Assembly (NCBI RefSeq): GCF_005938385.1 | Contig: NZ_VCRA01000033.1 | Span: 1-64,000, forward strand | Direction of reading: 5' to 3' | Origin: Paenibacillus mesophilus | GTDB taxonomy: Bacteria; Bacillota; Bacilli; Paenibacillales; NBRC-103111 | Length of the DNA: 64,000 bases | Shown: positions 34,704 through 43,769 of the stretch, one piece after another | Layout: each line of letters begins with the position of its first letter | Numbering within the stretch: the stretch's first letter is position 1 | Notes under the pieces: model-generated | The model's input: the letters and a program-made list of their open reading frames with translations, nothing else | Databases searched by the model: none | Told to the model about the DNA's origin: nothing | Program-made: the position numbers and the translations under genes

Positions 34704-34890
34704 GTTAACGGAACTGTATTCCGCTAACGACCGCCGAAACAAGTTTGCCAAAAAAATAAGGGAACTAAGATCCGCTATTGAGCTGATTTCCCACCATTGA
34801 AGCAAAAAATTAATGGTTTAGCGCACTGTAGTTCCGCTAATAAGAACATACGCTGCGAAAAATTCTATTTAGCGGAATACAGTTCCGCTA
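34704..34890. repeat. Group of TTCCGCTA hairpin repeats
   Basis: Three short palindromes in one intergenic space: GTTAACGGAA/TTCCGCTAAC (34704-34728), TTAGCG/CCGCTAA (34818-34840) and a perfect TAGCGGAA-N5-TTCCGCTA (34870-34890), all with a loop related to CTGTA or TACAG. No convincing gene lies in 34566-34940. A fourth TTCCGCTAA motif with a partner lies between kdgK and kdgA (about 35690-35725). Confidence 0.6.
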
Positions 34891-34942
34891 TCGTCCAAAC
34901 TGCGTGTAACGCAGCAGCGAAGTTGAACTTTCTGGGTCGAAT

Positions 34943-34971
34943 AAACCGAAGCCGGCCGGCTTCGGTTTTTT
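34943..34971. terminator. Terminator downstream of kdgA
   Basis: A perfect palindrome AACCGAAGCC-GGCTTCGGTT with a GGCC centre. The T tract is longer on the plus strand (TTTTTT) than on the minus strand (TTTATT), but the only gene ending nearby is kdgA, 34 bp away on the minus strand. Confidence 0.7.
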
Positions 34972-35004
34972 GCCAATAGGTATTGCCTTTCATTTTATTT
35001 CACT

Positions 35005-35670
35005 TCAATGCCCCTTCGCTTCGCGATACGCCGCCACGTATTGCGCCGCCTTCTCGGCTACGAGGGCATAGTTGCCCGTCTTCACCGCTTCCGACGTCAG
35101 ATCGGAGCCGATCCCCACGGCAACCGCTCCCGCCTTGATCCATTCGCCGAGATTGTTAAGCGACACGCCGCCGGTCGGCATAATGTTCGCCTGAGGCATC
35201 GGCCCTTTGATCGCCTTGATCATCGAAGGCGAGTACAGGTTGCCCGGGAACAGCTTGACGATGTCCACGCCGAGCTCGAGCGCCGACTGGATTTCTTGAA
35301 TCGTCATGACGCCCGGCATGATTGGAATGCGGTATCGGTTGCACAACGTAACGGTATCCGGGTTGAGCGACGGACCTACTACGAATTCCGCGCCGCTCAG
35401 AATAGCCGCCCGCGCCGTCTCCGGATCGAGTACGGTACCGACGCCGATGATCGCGTAATTGTCACTGCCCGGCTTCGCGCTCGAATACCGTTTAGCCAGC
35501 TCCTCGATCGCCCGGAGGGCGAAAGGTACGGTCATCGTCACCTCGATGACTTTGATACCGCCCGCAATCGCATGCTCGGCCATTCGGACGACTTCCTCCG
35601 GCGTATCCCCTCGCAATACGGCGACGACGCCTTCTTCCGCGATTTGCTGCACCAGCCTGATCTTCTTCAT
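35005..35670 (-). CDS. kdgA: 2-keto-3-deoxy-6-phosphogluconate / 4-hydroxy-2-oxoglutarate aldolase
   Basis: A 221-residue class I aldolase that splits KDPG into pyruvate and glyceraldehyde-3-phosphate. The TIM-barrel signatures are VVAVLRGDTPEEVVRMAEHAIAGGIKVIEVTMTVP (catalytic Glu), IGVGTVLDPETARAAILSGAEFVVGP, the Schiff-base Lys in VDIVKLFPGN, and IMPTGGVSLNNLGEWIKAGAVAVGIGSDL. It is the last gene of kduD-kdgK-kdgA. The 56-base gap to kdgK holds a degenerate TTCCGCTAA palindrome, and the ribosome site before ATG 35670 is weak (GGATGG). It acts after KdgK in uronate catabolism. Confidence 0.95.
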   Translation of the reverse strand: MKKIRLVQQIAEEGVVAVLRGDTPEEVVRMAEHAIAGGIKVIEVTMTVPFALRAIEELAKRYSSAKPGSDNYAIIGVGTVLDPETARAAILSGAEFVVGPSLNPDTVTLCNRYRIPIMPGVMTIQEIQSALELGVDIVKLFPGNLYSPSMIKAIKGPMPQANIMPTGGVSLNNLGEWIKAGAVAVGIGSDLTSEAVKTGNYALVAEKAAQYVAAYREAKGH

Positions 35671-35726
35671 ATCGGTTCATCCATCCGTTTCCGCTAAAGT
35701 TAGCCCCGGGACGCGGGAAATTCCGC

Positions 35727-36710
35727 TTACCGTTCCACGTGGGTTTCGTTGTTCAGCACCGCCTGCACTTGCGACCAGGTAGGCAGCCCTTCCCAATCGC
35801 CGTGCGCCTGCACGACCATCGAGCCGATCAAGTTCCCGATGCGGACCGCTTCGACATGCGTATACTGCTTCAGCAGGCCGGCAATAAAACCTCCGCAGAA
35901 GCCGTCTCCTGCCCCGACCGTATCGACGACGCGCTCCGCCTTAAAATACGGAACGGACGACACGGTACCGTTCTCCACCACATACGTCCGGTCTTCGCCG
36001 CCCTTGACGATCGAGACGGCTCTCAGCTTGCCGAGACGCTCGACGATCCGGTCGAATTCTTCCGTTTCGTACAGCAGCTTCAGCTCGTCCAGCCCCGGCA
36101 AGAAATAATCCGCTTCCTCGGCCAAAGGGAGCAGGAAGCTTCTCGCTTCGGCCGCCGACCACAGCTTGAGGCGCAAGTTCGGATCGAAGCATACTTTCAC
36201 CCCGTGCTTGCGGGCGATCCGGACCGCTTCCTTGACCGTATCCCGGCAGCTTTCGCCGAGAGCCGGCGTTATTCCGGTTATATGCAGCAGCTTCGCTTGG
36301 CTGATGTATGCCTCGTCCAGATGCTCGGGACGCATCATGCTCGCGGCCGAATGGCGGCGATAGTAGAACACCGATGACTTGCCGCCCACGACTTCGCGAA
36401 TAATTAGTCCGGTCGGAGCTCCCTCGATCAGACGGGCGCGACTCACGTCCACCCCTTCGCCGCGGATCGTCTTCAGCGCGTACTGCCCGAGCGGATCGGC
36501 GCCCAGATGCCCGAACCAGCCGACCCGGTGCCCGAGGCGCGCCAGGCTGATCGCGACATTGCTTTCCGCTCCGGCGATCGATTTCTCGAACTGGGCCGAA
36601 TACTCGATCCCTTTCACGCCGGTCGGCATCATGAGCCCCATCGTTTCGCCGAACGTAACGACTTCCGGCGCACCGGTCACATTACCGTTACTTTCTTGAT
36701 CGTATCTCAT
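35727..36710 (-). CDS. kdgK: 2-dehydro-3-deoxygluconokinase (PfkB family)
   Basis: A 327-residue ribokinase-fold sugar kinase that phosphorylates KDG to KDPG. Features: VVTFGETMGLMMP at the N-terminus, AGAESNVAISLARLGHRVGWFGHLGADPLGQY, FYYRRHSAASMM near the substrate lid, and the PfkB signature DTVGAGDGFCGGFIAGLL with the catalytic Asp. ATG 36710 overlaps the kduD stop as ATGA, so translation is coupled. The longer frame to 36944 runs inside kduD and is rejected. Confidence 0.94.
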   Translation of the reverse strand: MRYDQESNGNVTGAPEVVTFGETMGLMMPTGVKGIEYSAQFEKSIAGAESNVAISLARLGHRVGWFGHLGADPLGQYALKTIRGEGVDVSRARLIEGAPTGLIIREVVGGKSSVFYYRRHSAASMMRPEHLDEAYISQAKLLHITGITPALGESCRDTVKEAVRIARKHGVKVCFDPNLRLKLWSAAEARSFLLPLAEEADYFLPGLDELKLLYETEEFDRIVERLGKLRAVSIVKGGEDRTYVVENGTVSSVPYFKAERVVDTVGAGDGFCGGFIAGLLKQYTHVEAVRIGNLIGSMVVQAHGDWEGLPTWSQVQAVLNNETHVER

Positions 36711-37462
36711 CGTACCATCCACCCGCCGTCTACGCACAAAATATGTCCGTTCACGTAGTCCGAAGCTCTCGAAGCGAGGAACACGGCCGCTCCTTGCAAA
36801 TCTTCCGGTGTCCCCCAACGTCCTTGCGGAATTCGCTCCATAATTTGACGGCTGCGGTTCTCGTCCGCGCGGAGCTGGGCCGTGTTGTCCGTTACCATAT
36901 AGCCGGGCGCGATCGCATTGACGTTCACGCCTTTGCTGGCCCATTCATTGGCGAGCGCCTTCGTAATCCCCGCGACCGCATGCTTGCTCGCCGCATAGCC
37001 GGGCACGTTGATTCCGCCTTGGAACGTAAGCATCGAGGCGATATTGATGATTTTCCCGCCGCCATTCTTTATCATCTCCCGACCGACCAGCTGGCACAAG
37101 AAGAAGACGGAATTGAGGTTGAGATCGATCACATCGTGCCAATCCGAGGCGGCGTGATCGGCCGCCGGCGTCCGGCGAATAATGCCCGCATTGTTGACCA
37201 GAATATCGATTTTGCCGAATGCGGCAAGCGCCTTGCTTACAACGTCCGGCAGCACCGTCTCGTCGCTCAGGTTGGCGGTAATGGCCGCCGCCTTGCGTCC
37301 CTCCGCTTCCACCGCCTTCACGGTTTCGTCAAGCGGACTGCGATTGGTGACCAACGCGACGTCGGCTCCCGCGCGTGCCAGTCCGACGGCGATACCTTGT
37401 CCGAGTCCCCCGGCCGCCCCCGTCACGAGTGCTGTTTTTCCTTGCAGATCGAATAAGCTCAT
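36707..37462 (-). CDS. kduD: 2-dehydro-3-deoxy-D-gluconate 5-dehydrogenase (SDR)
   Basis: A 251-residue short-chain dehydrogenase. Motifs: cofactor TGAAGGLGQGIA, NNAGIIRRTPA, catalytic Ser in INIASMLTFQGGINVPGYAASKHAV with the Tyr-x3-Lys pair, and NAIAPGYMVTDNT. NNAGIIRR and the SMLTFQGG block are characteristic of KduD, which interconverts 2,5-diketo-3-deoxygluconate and KDG in pectin/uronate breakdown. A strong ribosome site (GGAGGAG) precedes ATG 37462. It is first in the operon, behind a promoter whose spacer is a perfect LacI-type palindrome. kduI is not present, so the isomerase must come from elsewhere. Confidence 0.92.
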   Translation of the reverse strand: MSLFDLQGKTALVTGAAGGLGQGIAVGLARAGADVALVTNRSPLDETVKAVEAEGRKAAAITANLSDETVLPDVVSKALAAFGKIDILVNNAGIIRRTPAADHAASDWHDVIDLNLNSVFFLCQLVGREMIKNGGGKIINIASMLTFQGGINVPGYAASKHAVAGITKALANEWASKGVNVNAIAPGYMVTDNTAQLRADENRSRQIMERIPQGRWGTPEDLQGAAVFLASRASDYVNGHILCVDGGWMVR

Positions 37463-37488
37463 CGTTTCACTCCTCCGGTTTTGACCTC

Positions 37489-37517
37489 ATTCTATCAAGT
37501 TTAAACGTTTAAATCAA
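37489..37517 (-). promoter_or_regulatory. kduD-kdgK-kdgA promoter with embedded operator
   Basis: Minus strand: -35 TTGATT (37517-37512), 17-bp spacer, -10 TAGAAT (37494-37489). The perfect 14-bp palindrome TTTAAACGTTTAAA (37500-37513) fills most of the spacer, so a bound LacI-family repressor would block RNA polymerase directly. The rest of the gap up to bioC contains only the terminator listed next. Confidence 0.88.
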
Positions 37518-37688
37518 ATGAAAAAAACGATATCTTCGTAAGGGCTATCGGGATTACGCAATGAGAGGGCGGCGATGGCAAGGAGGCTGGAATGTGCGCA
37601 CTCAAGCCAAGAGCGAGGATACTGGAGCTAATAATAGTCTCTAGGCCTCTAGGCACTCTTATCGGTTATGAAATAAAGAGGTCACGCG

Positions 37689-37730
37689 AAATAAGAGATG
37701 CCGGAGGCTGGCCTCAAACATCTCTTATTT
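37689..37730 (-). terminator. Hairpin downstream of bioC
   Basis: A 12-bp perfect stem AAATAAGAGATG/CATCTCTTATTT with an inner GAGGC/GCCTC stem, about 60 bp past the bioC stop. The U tract is poor, so termination efficiency is uncertain. Confidence 0.55.
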
Positions 37731-37791
37731 GTCGAAAACACCTTTTCCCCGAAAAAAGGAGGTACAGACGAATCTGATTATCCCCCGCAGG

Positions 37792-38691
37792 TTAATCGCG
37801 GACAAACAAGCCGTACCCGATCTCGTAGTCCGCTTCAATCCCTCCGCCGGGAGCCGCGAATCGGTCGGCGTATATACGCTCCATCGTCTCCAGCAGCTTC
37901 CTCCCGCCCACGCCGCGTCGGCCGCCCGCTACCGCATTGCCCGCACCGATCCGCTTGACCCGGTGCAGAAAGGAGCGTACGTCCGGACTAACTTCCGTCA
38001 CGACATCCCCGCTCCAATGGAACGTCCCGGCCTCGCCTGCGAAGCAATCTCTCCACTCGTCGCCTCCGGCGAAAGCTTGTCCGTGCGGTACCGGGGCCAT
38101 CCCCAGCAGCCGTTCCGCTTCCGCGAACGAGTCATGCAGCTGGCGGAACGTTCCCGGCCCGAACGTGGAGAAGGCAAACACGCCCCCGCCCGGCTGAAGC
38201 AGCCGAAGACAAGCTTTGACCGTATCGCGCGGCGCAACGAACCATTGGAAGGCGGCGTTGGACACGATCAGATCGAACCCGCGCCGCTGCTGTCCGCCCT
38301 GTTCCAACACGCCAAAAGCGCCGATCGAGCGGCTCTCGCCCCTCAGAATCGCCTCCGCATCTCCTTCGATGAACGATACGCGTTCTGCCGCACCAAGCTG
38401 CGCTTGATCCAAATTACGTTTCGCCATCCCGATCATCCGGGCGGACAAATCGATGCACGCGAACCGCGCCGCCGGGAAAGCCGCCGCCAGCATCGCGGTC
38501 AGCCGGCCGGTTCCGCAGCCGATCTCGAGTATTCGCCGGACCGGCCGCTGTCCGCCGCCGCTCGTCCGCTTCGCCTCGACCGCGCTTGCCGTCAGCCGGG
38601 CGGCCATCTCCATCTGCACGGAGGCAAACTGCTCGTACTCGTGAGCGTGCTTGTCGAAATGAAGCCGCACCAGCGATTTATCGATATTCAT
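37792..38691 (-). CDS. bioC: Malonyl-ACP O-methyltransferase
   Basis: A 299-residue SAM-dependent methyltransferase that caps malonyl-ACP as its methyl ester so the fatty-acid machinery can build the pimeloyl chain for biotin. It starts MNIDKSLVRLHFDKHAHEYEQFASVQMEMA, a BioC-type N-terminus, followed by motif I RRILEIGCGTGRLTAMLAAAFP, the acidic FACIDLSARM, and the post-II segment DLIVSNAAFQWF. AGGAG lies 8 bases before ATG 38691, inside the upstream hydrolase gene (14-bp overlap). It is last in the biotin operon. Confidence 0.93.
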   Translation of the reverse strand: MNIDKSLVRLHFDKHAHEYEQFASVQMEMAARLTASAVEAKRTSGGGQRPVRRILEIGCGTGRLTAMLAAAFPAARFACIDLSARMIGMAKRNLDQAQLGAAERVSFIEGDAEAILRGESRSIGAFGVLEQGGQQRRGFDLIVSNAAFQWFVAPRDTVKACLRLLQPGGGVFAFSTFGPGTFRQLHDSFAEAERLLGMAPVPHGQAFAGGDEWRDCFAGEAGTFHWSGDVVTEVSPDVRSFLHRVKRIGAGNAVAGGRRGVGGRKLLETMERIYADRFAAPGGGIEADYEIGYGLFVRD

Positions 38692-39499
38692 GAACTATTC
38701 TCCTTACGGCTTCGGCAAAACGGTCCGGTTCCGTCATAAACGGGGCATGACCCGCGCCGCGAAACAAAATCTTCCCCCTGTCGGGAATGTCGGCTATCGC
38801 TCCCGTCGGGCAAATCGGATCGTTCTCTCCGTGCATCCAGACTATATCCGGACGTTTGACAGCTCGCACGGAAATTCCCTCATCCTCCAAGCAAACCGCC
38901 GCAAAATGCCTCCAACGTTCCGTCAAGTCCGTCTCCAGCAAATACTGCAAGCCTGCGTCCAATCCTTCCGGCGAAAAATCGGTCGGGATGCGCGAACGGG
39001 CTATCCATTGCGGATACTCCGGCCTGCCCTCGCGCTCCTCATCCGAAAACATCGACTCGGCGAAGCGATGCCTCGTCTCCTCCCGCTGAACCCCGAGCTG
39101 CGCCCGCATTCGCCGGACGACTCGCTCCGGCCATGATTTCGTCCGGTCCGGGCCCGCGAATCGAAGCGTCGCCCCGATCAACAGAACCTGGGCGATCGGA
39201 TGCGGAGTATATTCAGCATCCGCCTCGTTCCTCCCGTTCCCCGGCTCAACACACTCGAATGGCTCCAGCGCCGCTTCCAACGCCAGCATGCCGCCCAGCG
39301 ACCAGCCGATCAAACGGACCGGCGCCGTCTCTTCGCGGATCATCAGCCGAAGCCGTTCCCGCATTTGATCGACCGATCCGCACTTGGCATAGCTGAACAT
39401 CCGGTGTCGTTCTTCGGGCATTCGACTTTCCATGCCGCCCCAAACCTCCGGCGACATTCCCCAACCGTGTATCCATATCCAAGTGCACCGCATCGTCAT
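38678..39499 (-). CDS. bioH: Alpha/beta hydrolase, probable pimeloyl-ACP methyl ester esterase
   Basis: A 273-residue hydrolase. It begins with WIWIHGWGMSPEVWGGM (oxyanion-hole HGWGM as in BioH) and has the nucleophile elbow LIGWSLGGMLALEAA, a charge-relay Asp in IVWMHGENDPICP and the His in FRGAGHAPFMTEPDRF. Placed between bioF and bioC, it is the natural gatekeeper that removes the methyl group added by BioC. ATG 39499 overlaps the bioF stop (ATGA). Sequence similarity to enteric BioH is partial (BioH- or BioG-like esterases are diverse), so the symbol rests on context plus motifs. Confidence 0.83.
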   Translation of the reverse strand: MTMRCTWIWIHGWGMSPEVWGGMESRMPEERHRMFSYAKCGSVDQMRERLRLMIREETAPVRLIGWSLGGMLALEAALEPFECVEPGNGRNEADAEYTPHPIAQVLLIGATLRFAGPDRTKSWPERVVRRMRAQLGVQREETRHRFAESMFSDEEREGRPEYPQWIARSRIPTDFSPEGLDAGLQYLLETDLTERWRHFAAVCLEDEGISVRAVKRPDIVWMHGENDPICPTGAIADIPDRGKILFRGAGHAPFMTEPDRFAEAVRRIVHEYR

Positions 39500-40707
39500 A
39501 CAACTCCCAATTCCCGGCCGACGGAAACGATTCGCGCAAGCGCCATGCGCAACTCGTCGTCCCGGTGTGTCGCCATCGGCGTGAAACGGATTCTGGCCGA
39601 ACCTTCCGGCACGGTCGGCGGGCGGATCGGAACAGCGGCCACGCCCTCCTCCTGCAGCCGGCGGCCGAACGCAAGCGCCCGCTCGTTGCCGCCCACAATA
39701 ACCGGGACGATATGACACTCGCTGTCTCCCGTATCAAAGCCGGCCGACCGAAGCTGCGTCCGAAGCCATTCGGCTTGGCTTAGCAGGCGTTCCCTACGCC
39801 AGCCGTCTCTCCTGACCGCTCCCCACTGGTCGCGGATCGCATGGACGACCATCGGGGGAAGCGCAGTCGAGAAAATAAGGCTGCGGGCCTTGTTGACCAA
39901 ATAATCGATAACGACCTTATTCCCCGCAGCATAAGCGCCATAGCAGCCGTATGCCTTGCTGAATGTCCCCATATGCACATCGACCTTGCCGGTCAGTCCG
40001 AGAGCGTGGGCCAGCCCTTCCCCTTCCCGGCCGTAAACGCCGCCGCTGTGGGCTTCATCCACCATGAGCATCGCGCCGTACCGCTCCTTCAGCTCCACCA
40101 GCTCGGAGAGCGGGGCAAGGCTGCCATCCATGCTGAACACCGAATCCGTGACGATCAGCTTCTTCTTGGACGGCTCCGCCCTGCGGAGCAGCGACTCCAA
40201 ATGGTTCATGTCGCGATTCCGGTAACGCACCGTCTCCGCGCGGCTCAATACCGCCCCGTCCACGATGCTCGCGTGATTCAGCTTATCGCTGAACACGATG
40301 TCGTTGCGTCCGACCAGCGCTCCGATAATCCCGACGTTGGCCATATAGCCGCTGCCGAATACGAGACAAGCTTCCGTCCCTTTGTAGGCGGCAAACTCTC
40401 GCTCGAACCGGCCGATTGCCGGATCGCCGCCCACGATCAGCCGCGAGGCGGTCGCCCCTGTGCGGATTCCCGCATTCGTACCGGCCCCTGGCCCCGGCAC
40501 CGACTCGTCTGCATATGCCGACCAACGCGCCAAGACCGCTTCATCCAAACGGTGGCCGAGTCCCAAATAATGATTCGATGCGAGATTGAGCATCCGCCTG
40601 CCGTTCCGCCAAACCCAGCCTTCCTCGCAAGAGGGGACCGATTCGGTCAATATCCGGTATTGCCCCTCGCCCTTCAGCCGGTCCAATTCGTCCTGCATCC
40701 ATTGCAT
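39496..40707 (-). CDS. bioF: 8-amino-7-oxononanoate synthase
   Basis: A 403-residue PLP-dependent alpha-oxoamine synthase joining pimeloyl thioester and alanine. Motifs: [13 protein letters not shown]-type N-terminus ([10 protein letters not shown]), [36 protein letters not shown], and the PLP Lys in [18 protein letters not shown]. It is third in the biotin operon, followed by the hydrolase with a 4-bp overlap and preceded by bioB with a 19-bp gap. The start is ATG 40707 after GGGCGGG; an in-frame ATG at 40698 is less likely. Confidence 0.94.
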   Translation of the reverse strand: MQWMQDELDRLKGEGQYRILTESVPSCEEGWVWRNGRRMLNLASNHYLGLGHRLDEAVLARWSAYADESVPGPGAGTNAGIRTGATASRLIVGGDPAIGRFEREFAAYKGTEACLVFGSGYMANVGIIGALVGRNDIVFSDKLNHASIVDGAVLSRAETVRYRNRDMNHLESLLRRAEPSKKKLIVTDSVFSMDGSLAPLSELVELKERYGAMLMVDEAHSGGVYGREGEGLAHALGLTGKVDVHMGTFSKAYGCYGAYAAGNKVVIDYLVNKARSLIFSTALPPMVVHAIRDQWGAVRRDGWRRERLLSQAEWLRTQLRSAGFDTGDSECHIVPVIVGGNERALAFGRRLQEEGVAAVPIRPPTVPEGSARIRFTPMATHRDDELRMALARIVSVGRELGVV

Positions 40708-40726
40708 CGGATCGTCCCGCCCGGCC

Positions 40727-41719
<993 letters not shown>

Positions 41720-41753
41720 TCGGTTCTCCTCCTATAGTCAGTTCCGCTATGTA

Positions 41754-42491
41754 TTATTCTCCGAGCAGTGTCGTCCAGTCCATCTCCATGCACACCGTTT
41801 CGATCCATTCGGGCGAAGCGGTTCCATCCGTTTGCTTCATCCAAGGAAGCACGCCCACGATCGGGACGTCCCCGAAAGACGCGATCATCTCCGCATTCTC
41901 CTCGATCGAGAGCCGATCCGGCGCGGCATGAGCCGAAGTCTCGTTCAAAACGACCCCGGCGACGCGAATACCGTACTGCCTGGCCAACGCCACGGTCAGC
42001 AGCGTATGGTTCACCGTCCCGAGTCCGGTCCGCGCCACGATCAGCGCCGGCAAGCCGAGATCGGCGGCAAGATGGGCGATCAGCTTCGTTTCCGTAAGCG
42101 GTACGGCAATTCCGCCGGCTCCTTCGGCTAGAAGGAAGCTTCCGCCGCTCATGCGTCTGCGCCCTTCGGCCAGTAGCGACGCGTAGTCGATCGTCTCTCC
42201 GGCCCGCCTTGCAGCCATCCATGGCGCAAGGGGCTCAGGGTAGGTGAGCGTAGCGGTATCTCGTACGGACTGCCGTATCAATCCGCCTTCCGCAACGAGA
42301 CGGTAACTGTCCGCATCGCGGTCCTCAGCCGACGGGACGCCCGTCTGCACCGGCTTCCACACCTGCAATTCCCCGACAGGAAATCTTCCTTCCCGGGACA
42401 ACCGACTCAGCGCAGCGGCTATTCCGGCCGTAACCTTCGTCTTTCCTATCCCCGTATCCGTTCCGGTTACGAATAATCCGCGCCGATTCAT
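41754..42491 (-). CDS. bioD: Dethiobiotin synthetase
   Basis: A 245-residue ATP-dependent carboxylase closing the ureido ring of dethiobiotin. It has the P-loop FVTGTDTGIGKTKVTAGI, the substrate-binding WKPVQTGVPSAEDRDADSYR, and LLAEGAGGIAVPLTE. Start ATG 42491 has GGCGG seven bases upstream; ATG 42497 is equally in frame. It is first gene of bioD-bioB-bioF-bioH-bioC, directly behind a BirA operator, so the operon should be repressed by biotinyl-AMP-bound BirA. bioA, needed for the preceding step, is not in the operon. Confidence 0.94.
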   Translation of the reverse strand: MNRRGLFVTGTDTGIGKTKVTAGIAAALSRLSREGRFPVGELQVWKPVQTGVPSAEDRDADSYRLVAEGGLIRQSVRDTATLTYPEPLAPWMAARRAGETIDYASLLAEGRRRMSGGSFLLAEGAGGIAVPLTETKLIAHLAADLGLPALIVARTGLGTVNHTLLTVALARQYGIRVAGVVLNETSAHAAPDRLSIEENAEMIASFGDVPIVGVLPWMKQTDGTASPEWIETVCMEMDWTTLLGE

Positions 42492-42534
42492 CGTCATTCC
42501 GCCTTCCTTGTCATGCTGTCGGCAAACGTTTCGT

Positions 42535-42576
42535 CTAATTGTCAACCACATTAAAGATTATTTGGTTAACAATTAG
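42535..42576. promoter_or_regulatory. BirA biotin operator
   Basis: TTGTCAACC (42539-42547), 16-bp spacer, GGTTAACAA (42564-42572), extended by CTAA and TTAG on the outside, giving 13-bp arms with one mismatch. This is the Gram-positive BirA box pattern. It lies 44 bp upstream of bioD and must overlap its promoter. The remaining 290 bp to the GPP34-like gene show no clear element. Confidence 0.95.
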
Positions 42577-42867
42577 GATAGAACCGATTGTACACGATTT
42601 CCGCCATCCCGACAATGCGCAAGTTTTTACTTGGCGCGTTCCGATCTATTTACGATGCTTATACAGCGTTAACGCTGCTTCGTTTCAACCTTTCATGAAG
42701 TTAATGGTTATCGATACGAATGTTCCGATCGAAGCGGCATTCATGGTCAAAGGCGGCCGCTAACGGGCCAAAAGTCGCTCTCGCTTTCGAGCTTTGGCGA
42801 TGTTACACTTTCTCTATAGCGCAACTGGGGTTCCGAACCGAAATAAACTGCCGCAAGGAGGGCTCCC

Positions 42868-43539
42868 ATGTCCGAATTGTCGTTGTCCCAGCAATATATG
42901 CTGCTCGCCTCGGACCCCGCCGGGCACAAGCTGGTGCCGCCGGTGAAGCAGGTCATGCAGACGTACGTCTGCGGTGCGGGCATTGCCGGGCTGCTGCTGG
43001 ATGGCCGGCTCCGTCTGTACGAGGACGGCAGACTCGAGGTCGCCGACCGGTCCCCTACCGGATCGGCGGGGGCCGACTTGCTGATCGCGCAATGCTCGGC
43101 TTCGTCCAAGCCGAAAACACTGCGGAAATGGATACACGACCTGTACGCCCACCGCAGATTCCGCATCCCGTTCTGCACGGCGGAAACCGAACCGCTTGTG
43201 GAGTCGGGGCAGATGAGTGAAGAACGCCGCAAGCTGCTGCGGCTGTTTCCTACGGTACGCCATATCCCGAACCCCGCTGACGTGCAAAGGATCGTGCAGC
43301 GCATTCGTTCCGACATGCTGGAGGAGCCGCCTGCGGACGACAAGACCGTGCTGCTCGTCATGCTGCTGGACGCCTCCAAGCTGCTGAAGCCGTATTTCAC
43401 CCCGTCCGAACAGCAGGAGCTTCGCAGCAAGGTCCGATCTCTTCAGGAGCGGCACGGCGACCGCTGGAACATCTTCCGTCAAACCCGCCGGGCCATCGAC
43501 GAAATCCATGTCGTCATCGTCACGACGGCGGGCATGTAA
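42868..43539 (+). CDS. GPP34 (GOLPH3/Vps74-like) domain protein
   Basis: 223 residues. MSELSLSQQYMLLASDPAGHKLVPPVKQVMQTYVCGAGIAGLLLDGRLRLYEDGRLEV resembles the start of the GPP34 fold, in which a leading Leu-rich helix is followed by 'LLLALD..G' and an 'aALlaDLal.Gri' block. The rest is helical and soluble, with no signal peptide or membrane span. In eukaryotes the family binds PI4P and Golgi glycosyltransferases; bacterial members have no settled role. The assignment is from pattern only. AAGGAGG precedes ATG 42868. It is monocistronic. Confidence 0.65.
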   Translation: MSELSLSQQYMLLASDPAGHKLVPPVKQVMQTYVCGAGIAGLLLDGRLRLYEDGRLEVADRSPTGSAGADLLIAQCSASSKPKTLRKWIHDLYAHRRFRIPFCTAETEPLVESGQMSEERRKLLRLFPTVRHIPNPADVQRIVQRIRSDMLEEPPADDKTVLLVMLLDASKLLKPYFTPSEQQELRSKVRSLQERHGDRWNIFRQTRRAIDEIHVVIVTTAGM

Positions 43540-43617
43540 CTTGCTTCGTCCAATTTCACTGCGACGAATACGGGCTGAGGCAAACGTAGACTCAAAGGTC
43601 CGCTATTCTGTTCGCGC

Positions 43618-43650
43618 AAAAAAGAAAACCGTCCGGAAAACCGGACGGTT
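43618..43650 (-). terminator. Terminator downstream of the inositol monophosphatase gene
   Basis: AACCGTCCGG/CCGGACGGTT, a perfect 10-bp stem with a four-base loop, followed on the minus strand by TTTTCTTTTTT. The 100-bp palindromic element lies between it and the stop codon it serves. Confidence 0.85.
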
Positions 43651-43662
43651 GAAACTGTACTT

Positions 43663-43760
43663 AGGAACTTTAACGGAATTACCGCCCTGACTGACAACCG
43701 GGACTTGCCGATCCAAGCCCGGTCGTCAGAGTGCAGACACGTTATTCCGTTAAAGTTCCT
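43663..43760. repeat. 100-bp palindromic repeat element, copy 2
   Basis: Bounded by AGGAACTTTAACGGAAT and its mirror ATTCCGTTAAAGTTCCT (17-bp terminal inverted repeats), with an inner ACCGGG/CCCGGT hairpin. It is an inverted copy of 3735-3836 and better preserved. It lies 10 bp past the inositol monophosphatase stop, so both copies sit just downstream of a minus-strand gene. Confidence 0.88.
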
Positions 43761-43769
43761 TGCTCCGGA

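Noticed and set aside
34797-34979. 60-codon plus-strand frame in the lacI-kdgA gap
   Set aside because: It spans the TTCCGCTA hairpins and the terminator; no ribosome site or protein-like pattern.
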